Assembly (NCBI GenBank): GCA_045634445.1
Contig: JAZRAG010000117.1
Location: 1 to 46,655 of the forward strand
DNA: 46,655 bases
Direction of reading: 5' to 3'
Source: Spyradenecus sp045634445
GTDB taxonomy: Bacteria; Verrucomicrobiota; Kiritimatiellia; RFP12; DVOR01
A model generated the notes under the pieces. That model was not told where the DNA came from. It ran no database searches and saw nothing but the letters and a program-made list of their open reading frames with translations. This document shows positions 1-7,088 of the stretch, one piece after another (positions within the stretch are counted from its first letter, which is position 1; every line of letters begins with the position of its first letter). The translations under genes and the position numbers were made by a program.

Positions 1-190
1 TGATGGTAATGCCGCGTTCCTGTTCCTGAACCATCCAGTCCATCGTGGCGCCGCCATCGTGCACTTCGCCAATCTTGTGGTTCTTACCAGAATAGAACAA
101 AATACGTTCAGACGTGGTCGTCTTACCGGCGTCAATGTGGGCCATAATACCAATGTTGCGCATATGGTCCAACGGAATTTTGCGTGCCAT
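1..190 (-). CDS. fusA: Elongation factor G, N-terminal fragment
   Basis: This is the first 63 codons of a leftward gene cut by the window edge. The translation begins MARKIPLDHMRNIGIMAHID and continues with the P-loop AHIDAGKTTT, then reaches MDWMVQEQERGITI, the switch I segment typical of EF-G. EF-G is the cytoplasmic GTPase that drives ribosomal translocation. The ATG at 190 is preceded by AAGGAG about 8 nt upstream, which fixes the start. A promoter lies at 235-264. The rest of the protein, needed to separate FusA from an EF-G paralogue, is outside the window. Confidence 0.93.
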   Translation of the reverse strand, partial: MARKIPLDHMRNIGIMAHIDAGKTTTSERILFYSGKNHKIGEVHDGGATMDWMVQEQERGITI

Positions 191-234
191 AATGTAATCT
201 CCTTAAAGGGGCATCACTGAAAAAAAGTCCCACA

Positions 235-264
235 AGTTTAACACATTAAGTCCATGATATGCAA
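235..264 (-). promoter_or_regulatory. Predicted fusA promoter
   Basis: On the minus strand there is a -35-like TTGCAT (259-264), an 18-bp spacer and a -10-like TAAACT (235-240) preceded by TG, giving an extended -10. It lies about 45 bp upstream of the fusA start. The TTGCAW / 18 bp / TAAACT-type pattern also appears before rpsT and nagA in this window. Confidence 0.55.
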
Positions 265-376
265 CATTTTTTGCGAATCGCCCTTTGCATTTTCATAGAA
301 AGTCTCTTGAAACATGCTTTATTGCCTACTTTTCTCATTTTTCTGAAGAATTCCTATTTCTTCTTTTTCGCCTTCA

Positions 377-392
377 TGCTACAATACTTGCG
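377..392 (+). promoter_or_regulatory. Extended -10 abutting the TonB-like gene (leaderless start)
   Basis: The motif TGcTACAAT occupies 377-385 and ends 7 nt before the ATG at 393. There is no Shine-Dalgarno-like sequence between them. Transcription starting 7-8 nt after the -10 would begin at or next to the A of the ATG, so the mRNA is predicted to be leaderless. No good -35 is visible, as is usual with extended -10 promoters. Confidence 0.5.
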
Positions 393-1262
393 ATGTCTAC
401 TTCTTTTAAACGCGTTTATACATTTTCTGCAGGAGCACACGGATTTCTGGTGCTCTTGACGATGTTATTTTGCGTAGATGGGTGCCTTAATGCGCCACCT
501 AAGGAAGAGATTATCCCGATGGAGTTCATTGTCGTTACGGAAGAAAATGCGGCAGACGTGCTTGCTGAAGAGCCGAACGATGCCGCCGAACCCGAAGAAA
601 CGCCTCCCGAGCCGGAGCCTCCCCCAGATCCTCCGCCACCAGATCCACTTCCTGATCCTGACCCAATCCCGGTGCCGGACCCGCTTCCGCCGCCGCCTCC
701 TTTGCCTGATCCGCCCAAAAAGCCGGAAAAGCCGAAGGAGAAACCTAAGGAGAAGCCGAAAGAAAAGCCCAAGAAGGAAGAGTCTAAGAAAAAGGAAGAG
801 AAGAAGTCTACCTACAAGAAGCCTTCCGAAATTAAAATCAGCAAGAAGCGCGTGGGGCCTGTAACCACGGGTAAGAAAGATCCCAAAAAGGCGGCGACTT
901 CAAAGGCGCTTTCTGCGGATGAAATTGCAAAGCTTCTCGGCATGGGCGCAAAGTCTGGTAACGTAAACCAGATTCCGAAAAATGAGGCATCGCGCTGTTA
1001 CGGCATTATTCAGCGCGCCTTCCATGATGCGTGCTCTAAATATGGGCTAGAGGCTTCGCCTACGGGTAAATCTCCCGAGCTCTCCGTATCGTTTGGTTCG
1101 GGTGGCCGTATCACGGGTATTCAGATTGCGAAATCTTCTGGTGACCGCGGATTTGACAACCAAGTCCTTCAAGCATGCCGTCAGGTGCGTCAGGTTTCTG
1201 GACTTTCGCAGGCCTTCTTAGATGATTATAAGAAGGTCACGATCCGCCTCTCCGTGGACTAA
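393..1262 (+). CDS. TonB-like energy-transducer protein
   Basis: This 289-residue protein has the layout of TonB or TolA. A short cytoplasmic N-terminus is followed by a hydrophobic segment (about residues 11-30). Next come a proline/acid-rich stretch (about 66-112) and a lysine-rich stretch with KPKEKPKEK repeats (about 109-168). The C-terminal domain (about 198-289) contains GRITGIQIAKSSGDRGFDNQ, which resembles TonB C-terminal domains. Such proteins span the periplasm and pass energy from an ExbBD-type motor to outer-membrane receptors. No exbB or exbD is in the window. I chose ATG 393 because the extended -10 at 377-385 would lie inside a longer gene if an upstream TTG were used. TolA is the main alternative, so I give no symbol. 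Confidence 0.7.
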   Translation: MSTSFKRVYTFSAGAHGFLVLLTMLFCVDGCLNAPPKEEIIPMEFIVVTEENAADVLAEEPNDAAEPEETPPEPEPPPDPPPPDPLPDPDPIPVPDPLPPPPPLPDPPKKPEKPKEKPKEKPKEKPKKEESKKKEEKKSTYKKPSEIKISKKRVGPVTTGKKDPKKAATSKALSADEIAKLLGMGAKSGNVNQIPKNEASRCYGIIQRAFHDACSKYGLEASPTGKSPELSVSFGSGGRITGIQIAKSSGDRGFDNQVLQACRQVRQVSGLSQAFLDDYKKVTIRLSVD

Positions 1263-1355
1263 TCTGCACAAATCTTGATTCTGATGTATCACATTACACG
1301 TTCAAATAGACGTCGCGTCATCCGCGCGAATCATTTTGCTTCACATCACCACTGC

Positions 1356-1474
1356 AAAAAGGTTTGTTTTGGGGTTGAAAAAACCTAATTTTGAAAACAA
1401 GCCTTTTTCAAATCGAAAACAGGTTGTTTTGCTTTTGAAAACAGGTTGTTTTAAACCGCAAAACAACCTGTTTT
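1356..1474. repeat. 22-bp-phased A4-N7-T4 repeat array, cluster 1
   Basis: Six 15-bp units of the form A4-N7-T4 start at 1356, 1378, 1394, 1416, 1438 and 1460. Successive starts differ by 22, 16, 22, 22 and 22 bp. Examples are AAAACAAGCCTTTTT (1394) and AAAACAGGTTGTTTT (1416 and 1438, identical). The unit at 1460 is the exact reverse complement of the one at 1438, so 1438-1474 can form a 15-bp stem with a 7-nt loop. The array lies between the convergent TonB-like gene and tgt. That hairpin may help end transcription of the TonB-like gene, for which I see no other terminator. The unit at 1378 is degenerate. Confidence 0.85.
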
Positions 1475-1533
1475 GAATTTGGGCTTATTTTCCCTCCTTT
1501 TTAGGGATTATCGTACATGCCGCCAACAGAGAC

Positions 1534-1559
1534 AAAAGCGCCCCGAAAGGAGCGCTTTT
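1534..1559 (-). terminator. Intrinsic terminator of tgt
   Basis: The minus strand reads AAAAGCGCTCC, loop TTTC, then GGGGCGCTTTT, followed by GTCTC. The stem is about 11 bp with one wobble pair and has U-rich ends. It lies about 40 nt beyond the tgt stop. Its near-symmetry could also let it act on rightward transcripts. Confidence 0.75.
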
Positions 1560-1601
1560 AGTTTTAATTCGTAAGACATTAAAATGCCATCAAGTGAGAA
1601 A

Positions 1602-2753
1602 TTAAAGCGCGCCACGCGTTGGGTTTTCACGCAAACGAGCATGTGCTTCTGCGCGGAACTCAAGGAAGCAGTCATTCGCGATGGCTTCACGCATGCGTTC
1701 CATAAAGCGAAGGTACATGTGAATATTGTGAAGCGTGAGCAAGCGATAGCCCAACATTTCAGATGTATTGAGCAAGTGACGCACATAACCACGCGTGTGG
1801 CGCGAGCAGCACGGGCATGTGCAGCCGACTTCCACTGGCGCATCGCAAGACTTCCATGCACCCGCCTTCACAGGATACGGACCGTCATTTGTAAAGGCAG
1901 AGCCATTGCGCGCATTACGCGTGGGAATCACGCAGTCGAACATATCGCAGCCCATACCGACAGCTTCAGTCATCTGCCAAAGGTCGCCCAAGCCCATTAC
2001 ATAACGCGGGCGATGCTTCGGCATGTACGGCACAGAATCAGAAATACCCTTCAAAATGAAAGGTTCGGGTTCGCCCACGCTCACGCCGCCCACTGCGAAG
2101 CCATTCAAGCCATCCTTTTCCATTGCCGCGAGTTCGAGAGCGCAGTGTTTACGCAAGTGCGCAAATTCAGAACCCTGCACAATGCCAAAGTAAAGCTGAC
2201 CATCTGCGCGTTCTTGTTCTAAGCAAACGCGTGCCCAGCGCAAGGTCTTTTCAACGCTACGCGCTGCGTAATCTTCTGTGGCAGGATAAGGAATGCATTC
2301 ATCAAAGAGCATCGCGATATCCGAACCCAAAACGCGCTGAACCGCCATGGATTCCTTCGGGCCCATAAAAAGACGACGACCGTCAATGTGCGACTGGAAA
2401 GAAACGCCATCTTCTGTAATCTTGCGCAAAGAGGAAAGCGAGAACACCTGAAACCCGCCAGAGTCCGTCAAAATCGGGCCGTGCCAATCCTGGAATGCAT
2501 GCAAACCGCCGAGCTGTTCCATCACTTCCATGCCAGGGCGCAACATCAAATGGTAGGTATTACCCAAGATAATGGGCGCGTTTAAGCGTTCCAAATCTTC
2601 AGCACCGAGCGTTTTTACCGTAGCTTGCGTACCAACGGGCATGAAAACAGGCGTGTTCACAGGGCCATGCTTCGTCCAAAGGCGACCTAAACGCGCCCCG
2701 CTCTTAGCGTCTTCATGGAGGATTTCATACGTTCCAATAGGAGGTGTAGTCAT
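1602..2753 (-). CDS. tgt: tRNA-guanine transglycosylase
   Basis: This 383-residue cytoplasmic enzyme exchanges guanine-34 of the GUN-anticodon tRNAs (Tyr, His, Asn, Asp) for preQ1, in queuosine synthesis. Visible family motifs are LTDSGGFQVFSL, with Asp97 in the substrate-binding site; AVGGVSVGEP; and MFDCVIPTRNARNG, with the nucleophile at Asp273. The zinc site is CTCPCC plus a histidine (Cys311, Cys313, Cys316, His342). The length is normal for bacterial Tgt. A terminator (2778-2811) separates it from pdxJ upstream, and I see no convincing promoter in the remaining short gap. It may therefore depend on read-through. No other queuosine genes are nearby. Confidence 0.97.
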   Translation of the reverse strand: MTTPPIGTYEILHEDAKSGARLGRLWTKHGPVNTPVFMPVGTQATVKTLGAEDLERLNAPIILGNTYHLMLRPGMEVMEQLGGLHAFQDWHGPILTDSGGFQVFSLSSLRKITEDGVSFQSHIDGRRLFMGPKESMAVQRVLGSDIAMLFDECIPYPATEDYAARSVEKTLRWARVCLEQERADGQLYFGIVQGSEFAHLRKHCALELAAMEKDGLNGFAVGGVSVGEPEPFILKGISDSVPYMPKHRPRYVMGLGDLWQMTEAVGMGCDMFDCVIPTRNARNGSAFTNDGPYPVKAGAWKSCDAPVEVGCTCPCCSRHTRGYVRHLLNTSEMLGYRLLTLHNIHMYLRFMERMREAIANDCFLEFRAEAHARLRENPTRGAL

Positions 2754-2777
2754 AACTCAGAAGTTCCTATTCGCTTA

Positions 2778-2811
2778 ATAAAAACGCCACCGAGGATTTG
2801 GCTCAGTGGCG
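2778..2811 (-). terminator. Intrinsic terminator after pdxJ
   Basis: The minus strand has CGCCACTGAG, loop CCAAATC, then CTCGGTGGCG, followed by TTTTTATT. The 10-bp stem is complete, with one G-U pair. It separates rsmI-DUF481-pdxJ from tgt, although all four genes run the same way. Its U-run ends only about 25 nt before the tgt start codon, which leaves little room for a separate tgt promoter. Confidence 0.85.
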
Positions 2812-2832
2812 CAATGCAATTCACGTTTCTGC

Positions 2833-3552
2833 TTAGCGCGCGATAGCCGCAAGCATGTCACGCGTAGCTTGAGCCACGCCCACAAAGAGCGCATGCGCAA
2901 TAATGCTGTGGCCGATGTTTAACGTATCCAAGTTTGGAATCTGCAACAACGGCTTCACATTGGTCATCGTCAAACCATGACCCGCATTCACCTTGAGACC
3001 TAAGGTCGCGCCATAAGCGGCAGCATCGTAAAGCGCGTCAAGTTCGCGCTTCAATTCATCGCCAGTCGCATTTGCGTAAGCGCCTGTGTGAAGTTCCACA
3101 TAGGGCACCTGAAGCTTCGCAGCGGCTTCAAGTTGACGACGATCGGGCGCGATGAACAAGGAGACGTGCGTCCCTTGTGCCGCAAGCGCCTGCACCGTCG
3201 GACGCAAAGCATCCAACTGACCTGCTACATCCAAACCGCCTTCCGTCGTGAGTTCTTGACGACGTTCGGGCACTAAGCACACTTCATCTGGCACAACGTC
3301 TAAAGCGACTTGTAGCACATCTGGATTGTTCGCCATTTCAAGATTCATACGCGTCGTAAGCGTTTTACGCAACGTATACACGTCTGCATCTTGAATATGA
3401 CGACGATCTTCACGCAAGTGAATCGTAATGCCATGTGCGCCGGCACCTTCTACCAAACGTGCAATTTCCTTCAAGTCAGGATAATCCACGCCACGTGCTT
3501 GTCGCAACGTTGCGGCATGGTCAATATTGACGCCCAATTTAATTGCTTCCAT
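2833..3552 (-). CDS. pdxJ: Pyridoxine 5'-phosphate synthase
   Basis: PdxJ condenses 1-deoxy-xylulose 5-phosphate with 3-amino-2-oxopropyl phosphate to make pyridoxine 5'-phosphate, the last ring-forming step of DXP-dependent vitamin B6 synthesis. Recognisable features of this TIM-barrel family are the N-terminal KLGVNIDHAATLRQAR, the segment GITIHLREDRRHI, VCLVPERRQELTTEGG, VELHTGAYAN and the C-terminal LNIGHSIIAHALFVG. I place the start at ATG 3552 (MEAIKLGVNID), because GGAAGGA lies about 8 nt before it; an in-frame start seven codons upstream lacks this support. The protein is then 239 residues, typical for the family. It follows the DUF481 gene after 27 nt, so the two are probably co-transcribed. 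BioA, encoded nearby, uses the PLP derived from this pathway. Confidence 0.96.
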   Translation of the reverse strand: MEAIKLGVNIDHAATLRQARGVDYPDLKEIARLVEGAGAHGITIHLREDRRHIQDADVYTLRKTLTTRMNLEMANNPDVLQVALDVVPDEVCLVPERRQELTTEGGLDVAGQLDALRPTVQALAAQGTHVSLFIAPDRRQLEAAAKLQVPYVELHTGAYANATGDELKRELDALYDAAAYGATLGLKVNAGHGLTMTNVKPLLQIPNLDTLNIGHSIIAHALFVGVAQATRDMLAAIAR

Positions 3553-3579
3553 TAAACGATTCCTTCCGTGCAATCAAGC

Positions 3580-4674
3580 TTACCAGCTCTTCGAGAGGCG
3601 CAAGTACCAAGTGGTGTCCGTGCTTTCTGCACCAGGTAAGGTTTCGGTCTGATATTCGTTACGCATACCGAGCTGCAAGGAGATGTCGGAAAGCTTGTTC
3701 GAAACGGTGCTGAGTTCCTTCAAGAGATAGGAAATCTTGGTTTCGTGCACAAGCGTACCCTTGTCCAAATCATCCACGAGCGGGGTGTAGGTCAATTCGG
3801 TATTCCAGCTCACACCGCACACAAAGTCGTAGTGGAAGAGCAAGCCCACGTCGATTGCCAAATCGCTTTCGTCAAGACGAGCATTCGAATTCGGCTTCTT
3901 GGTGTAGTGTTCGGTGTAGGTATGTGCAAGACCGAGACGGAAGCGGAGCAACGATACACGGCCATCGGTGTTCGTATTCCAGAAGTAGAAACCACCACCA
4001 GAACCAACAACGTTACGCAACTTGTAGTCGTTGAAGCGGTTGTGCTGCACTTCATCGCGGAGGTACCAAGACCAACGTTCCGTGGGGCGATGTTCGAAAT
4101 CAAGGCCGCCGATATACTGTTCAGAGGTCTTCACCCCTTCGCTGCGCGACTTGGCCATCGAGCCGTAAAGCTTCAAGGTGTTGTGTTCAGAGGTGCGCAC
4201 TGCGTCAATGTAAGCAGAGACAGAGATGTCCGAGGTGGCGCCTTCGTGACCCGTCATACCCAAGCTTGCGCTGAAGGCCCACATCTTCACGGGCGGGAAG
4301 TCCGGGTCTTCGCCATCGGTCGCCCAAAGGGTCTGCACGTCATCCAATGCCAATGCCTGCGTCTTATCTTCCACAGGAATCAAGATGACATTGCCTTCTG
4401 CGTCGCGCGAAACAGAAACTTCCACCTTGTCCTTGTCGGTAGTATCCGTACGAGCAAAGAGCGTATTTTCAGATGCGTAGTCAATCGTCTTGATCTGGTC
4501 GCGTGCAATGGTGAGCGTGCCTGCGAAAGCCGTATCAATCGTCACGTTACCGCCCTTAATGCCGGTAACCGTACCATTAATAACGTCATCTGTCACGGTC
4601 ACAATCTTATCTGCCATTACGCCAGAAGCCAAGCAGGCTACTGCAAAGATAGAGAGTAATTGCTTCATTTTCAT
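3580..4674 (-). CDS. DUF481-type outer-membrane beta-barrel protein
   Basis: The 364-residue product begins with a signal peptide (MKMKQLLSIFAVACLASGVMA, probable cleavage about residue 21). A short N-terminal domain follows (about 22-125), built of phrases such as NGTVTGIKGGNVTIDT and LTIARDQIKTIDY, the pattern of small beta modules seen before DUF481 barrels. The rest is a series of alternating beta strands ending in a C-terminal aromatic (LRLSKSW), as in outer-membrane barrels of the DUF481/YdiY type. The function of that family is not known. ATG 4674 is preferred because GAGAAG lies 7 nt upstream and it leaves a complete signal peptide. It begins 4 nt after the rsmI stop, so translation is probably coupled. 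Confidence 0.8.
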   Translation of the reverse strand: MKMKQLLSIFAVACLASGVMADKIVTVTDDVINGTVTGIKGGNVTIDTAFAGTLTIARDQIKTIDYASENTLFARTDTTDKDKVEVSVSRDAEGNVILIPVEDKTQALALDDVQTLWATDGEDPDFPPVKMWAFSASLGMTGHEGATSDISVSAYIDAVRTSEHNTLKLYGSMAKSRSEGVKTSEQYIGGLDFEHRPTERWSWYLRDEVQHNRFNDYKLRNVVGSGGGFYFWNTNTDGRVSLLRFRLGLAHTYTEHYTKKPNSNARLDESDLAIDVGLLFHYDFVCGVSWNTELTYTPLVDDLDKGTLVHETKISYLLKELSTVSNKLSDISLQLGMRNEYQTETLPGAESTDTTWYLRLSKSW

Positions 4675-4678
4675 CGTT

Positions 4679-5401
4679 TTACTTCTCAGTTGTTTCATCA
4701 TCACTGTGATCAAATTTTGGGTTCGCGCCTGCCACTACAAAGGTGACTTCACCCTTAAGTGGACGCGACTCCAATTGAAAAATTAAGTCGCATAGTGTAC
4801 CACGCATTACGCGTTCGTGCAACTTTGTCATTTCTAAACAGATGGCAGCCTCACGATTTCCGAGCACTTCCAACGCTGCTTTTAGGCTCGCAGCCACACG
4901 AAAAGGCGACTCCAAACAGACCATTGTGTGCGGCAATTCGCGTTCTTGTTCAAAGAACTTGCGCAATGCGCCAGGCTTGCGCGGAGGAAAACCTTTAAAG
5001 GTGTAACTTGAAGTAGGCAAGCCCGAAAGTAAGAGCGCCAATTCTACACTGCAAGGCCCTGGCAACACGGTATAAGGTAAACCTGCCACCGCAAAAGCGC
5101 GAATCACGCGATATCCCGGATCGCTAATCCCAGGATAACCGCCATCCGAACACAGCGCCACGGGCGTTCCTGCCTGCACAAGTCCAATGATTCGACGCGT
5201 CACTTGTTCTTCATTACCTTGACGATACGAGAACATCTCTGGGCGCGGCACTCCCATCGATGACAATAACTGCCATGTACGGCGCGTATCTTCACACGCC
5301 ATGCACGGCACCGATGACAAAACGTCTTTCACGCGTTGCGACAAATCTCCTAAGTTACCCAGGGGTGTCGCGACCACATACAATTGTGCTTCTAATTCCA
5401 T
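4679..5401 (-). CDS. rsmI: 16S rRNA 2'-O-methyltransferase RsmI
   Basis: RsmI uses S-adenosylmethionine to methylate the ribose of C1402 in 16S rRNA, near the decoding centre. The TP-methylase signature is clear: LYVVATPLGNLGDLSQR at the N-terminus, then ACEDTRRT, SDGGYPGISDPGYR and VLPGPCSVELALLLSGLPTS. At 240 residues it is shorter than the roughly 285-residue Escherichia coli enzyme; the missing part is the C-terminal extension, and the catalytic domain looks complete. The start ATG 5401 has an extended -10 (TGaTATAAT) ending 8 nt upstream, so the message is predicted to be leaderless or nearly so. It heads the rsmI-DUF481-pdxJ operon and is divergent from bioA. Confidence 0.94.
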   Translation of the reverse strand: MELEAQLYVVATPLGNLGDLSQRVKDVLSSVPCMACEDTRRTWQLLSSMGVPRPEMFSYRQGNEEQVTRRIIGLVQAGTPVALCSDGGYPGISDPGYRVIRAFAVAGLPYTVLPGPCSVELALLLSGLPTSSYTFKGFPPRKPGALRKFFEQERELPHTMVCLESPFRVAASLKAALEVLGNREAAICLEMTKLHERVMRGTLCDLIFQLESRPLKGEVTFVVAGANPKFDHSDDETTEK

Positions 5402-5418
5402 AACCCCTTATTATATCA
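5402..5418 (-). promoter_or_regulatory. Extended -10 abutting rsmI (leaderless start)
   Basis: On the minus strand TGaTATAAT (5410-5418) is a perfect extended -10. Only AAGGGGTT separates it from the ATG at 5401. Transcription would start within about two nucleotides of the initiation codon. The GGGG is too close to the ATG and too close to the transcript end to act as a normal Shine-Dalgarno sequence. Confidence 0.6.
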
Positions 5419-5491
5419 TGCATTTACGCTTTTGCGCCTCTCATTTATAAGGGATAAAGCGAGATTATTCAATCACGCAGTAAAATGCCTA

Positions 5492-5506
5492 TGCTATAAT
5501 GTAACC
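5492..5506 (+). promoter_or_regulatory. Extended -10 abutting bioA (leaderless start)
   Basis: TGcTATAAT (5492-5500) is a perfect extended -10, followed by GTAACC and then ATG at 5507. With the usual spacing the transcript begins exactly at the A of the start codon. There is no Shine-Dalgarno sequence. The divergent rsmI promoter is about 75 bp away, so both promoters share a gap of about 105 bp. Confidence 0.65.
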
Positions 5507-6778
5507 ATGAAAAACGAGCTTTTTGATGCGTTTGATCGCGAACATTTGTGGCATCCTTACACGTCTTTATTGAATCCTTTACCCACGATTAAAGTGGCGT
5601 CTGCAGAGGGGTGCGAGATTGTTTTGGCGAATGGCCAGCGATTAATTGAAGGCATGAGCTCGTGGTGGTGTGCAGTGCATGGTTATTCGCACCCTGTTTT
5701 GGTAAAAGCCGCGGTAGAACAAGTGCAGCGTATGAGCCATGTAATGTTTGGCGGCATTACCCATGACCCTGCGATTGAATTAGGTAAATTGCTCTTAGAA
5801 ATCACACCCCCTTCGCTCACTAAGATCTTCTACGCTGACAGCGGTTCTGTGGCTGTTGAAGTGGCGCTTAAAATGGCGGTGCAGTACAACCCTTCACGCA
5901 CCGATTTTCTCACGATTCGCTCGGGCTATCATGGTGACACTTGGAACGCAATGAGCGTCTGCGACCCTGTCACGGGAATGCACGGTCTCTTCGGCGATGC
6001 GCTTCCGCGACGCTTCTTTGCGCCTGCGCCCCAGTGTCGTTTTGATGACGAATGGAACGCCGCCGATTTCGAACCTATGGCCGCAGCAATTGAGGCTCAT
6101 AAAGAAACGCTTGCGGCGGTTATCTTGGAGCCGATTGTTCAAGGTGCCGGCGGAATGCGCTTTTACCATCCAGAATACCTCAAAGCGCTTCGAAAAGCGT
6201 GTGACGATGCGGGCATCCTGCTTATTTTTGACGAAATCGCAACGGGTTTTGGGCGCACAGGCAAACTCTTCGCGTGGGAATATGCCAGCGTAGAGCCCGA
6301 CATTATGTGCATCGGTAAGGCCTTAACAGGCGGCATGATGACGCTTTCCGCGGTGCTCACGAGCGATAAAGTGGCCGAACGCGTCTGCGCTGGTGAAGCA
6401 AAGTGCTTTATGCATGGCCCAACTTTTATGGCAAATCCCCTTGCCTGCGCGGTGGCACTCGCGTCTACGAAGTTACTCCTTGAAACCGATTGGCAGAGGC
6501 GTGTTCGTGCGATTGAAGCCCAGCTTACAGCAGAGTTAGCCCCTGCAAAAACCCTTCCTGGTGTGGCAGATGTGCGCGTTTTGGGCGCAATTGGCGTCAT
6601 TGAACTCAAAAATCCCGTTGATATGGCTAAGGCGCAAGCCTTCTTTATCGAGCGCGGAGTATGGTTACGCCCCTTCAATCGTAATCTTTACACGATGCCA
6701 CCCTTCATTATCACGCCTGAAGAACTCCGTAAAATCACCTCCACCATGTGTGATTTCGCGGCCACGACCTCCGCGTAA
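5507..6778 (+). CDS. bioA: Adenosylmethionine-8-amino-7-oxononanoate aminotransferase
   Basis: BioA transfers an amino group from S-adenosylmethionine to 8-amino-7-oxononanoate (KAPA), giving 7,8-diaminononanoate in biotin synthesis. It is a PLP-dependent class III aminotransferase. The N-terminal HLWHPYTS and GMSSWWCAVHGYSHP are BioA hallmarks. They are followed by YADSGSVAVEVALKMA, RSGYHGDTWNAMSV, IFDEIATGFGRTGKLFA and the PLP lysine in CIGKALTGG (Lys271). From ATG 5507 it has 423 residues, close to the E. coli enzyme. An in-frame start 75 nt upstream would put the perfect -10 inside the gene and adds no conserved sequence. No other bio genes are in view. A terminator follows at 6824-6870. 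Confidence 0.95.
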   Translation: MKNELFDAFDREHLWHPYTSLLNPLPTIKVASAEGCEIVLANGQRLIEGMSSWWCAVHGYSHPVLVKAAVEQVQRMSHVMFGGITHDPAIELGKLLLEITPPSLTKIFYADSGSVAVEVALKMAVQYNPSRTDFLTIRSGYHGDTWNAMSVCDPVTGMHGLFGDALPRRFFAPAPQCRFDDEWNAADFEPMAAAIEAHKETLAAVILEPIVQGAGGMRFYHPEYLKALRKACDDAGILLIFDEIATGFGRTGKLFAWEYASVEPDIMCIGKALTGGMMTLSAVLTSDKVAERVCAGEAKCFMHGPTFMANPLACAVALASTKLLLETDWQRRVRAIEAQLTAELAPAKTLPGVADVRVLGAIGVIELKNPVDMAKAQAFFIERGVWLRPFNRNLYTMPPFIITPEELRKITSTMCDFAATTSA

Positions 6779-6823
6779 TTCACGTTTTCACGCGTCATTC
6801 GCGCTTTTTTGCGCAACGATTCA

Positions 6824-6870
6824 TCCCGCTCCAAACCCCGCCCAATCGGCACTTTTGGCGCGGGATTTTT
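6824..6870 (+). terminator. Intrinsic terminator of bioA
   Basis: TCCCGC (6824-6829) pairs with GCGGGA (6860-6865), and inside it CCAAA pairs with TTTGG. A run of T follows at 6866-6870. The loop is fairly long (about 18 nt). It lies 46 nt after the bioA stop and separates bioA from rpoD. Confidence 0.7.
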
Positions 6871-6938
6871 CCATTTTAAACCCACGTCAAACAAAACCCA
6901 AAAACAGCCTCAAAACAACGTCAATTGAGGCCAAAATC

Positions 6939-7019
6939 AAAAAGGCTTGTTTTGCGGCTTAAAACAACCTCTTTTCAAAAGCAAAACAGGCTGTTTTGAT
7001 CCTCAAAAGAGGTTGTTTT
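6939..7019. repeat. 22-bp-phased A4-N7-T4 repeat array, cluster 2
   Basis: Four 15-bp units start at 6939, 6961, 6983 and 7005, each exactly 22 bp from the next: AAAAAGGCTTGTTTT, AAAACAACCTCTTTT, AAAACAGGCTGTTTT and AAAAGAGGTTGTTTT. The second and fourth are exact reverse complements. Weaker A-rich remnants extend left to about 6895. The array ends about 40 bp before the rpoD -35, and A/T-only sequence (7020-7040) fills part of the gap. It is therefore in position to act on the rpoD promoter. Confidence 0.85.
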
Positions 7020-7060
7020 CAAAAAAGTTAAAAAATTTTTAGTAAATCTATTGACTTTAG

Positions 7061-7088
7061 ATGACATCTGTGATATTTTTGATATAAT
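7061..7088 (+). promoter_or_regulatory. Predicted rpoD promoter
   Basis: ATGACA (7061-7066) is a -35 with one mismatch, followed by a 16-bp spacer and a perfect -10 TATAAT (7083-7088), which is also extended (TGaTATAAT). An A/T-rich block at 7020-7040 resembles an UP element. The predicted leader is about 55 nt. It starts with a small hairpin, AAACATC (7099-7105) with GATGTTT (7113-7119), then runs to AAGGAG before the rpoD ATG. Confidence 0.65.

Noticed and set aside
285..392. Upstream TTG start for the TonB-like protein
   Set aside because: It would add 36 residues that look like translated intergenic DNA and place the extended -10 inside the gene.
1356..1474. CRISPR array as an explanation for the 22-bp repeats
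   Set aside because: The repeated unit is 15 bp with 7-bp gaps, units occur in both orientations and vary in the core, and no cas genes are present.
5432..5506. Upstream start for bioA
   Set aside because: The added 25 residues lack BioA similarity, and a perfect extended -10 directly precedes ATG 5507.
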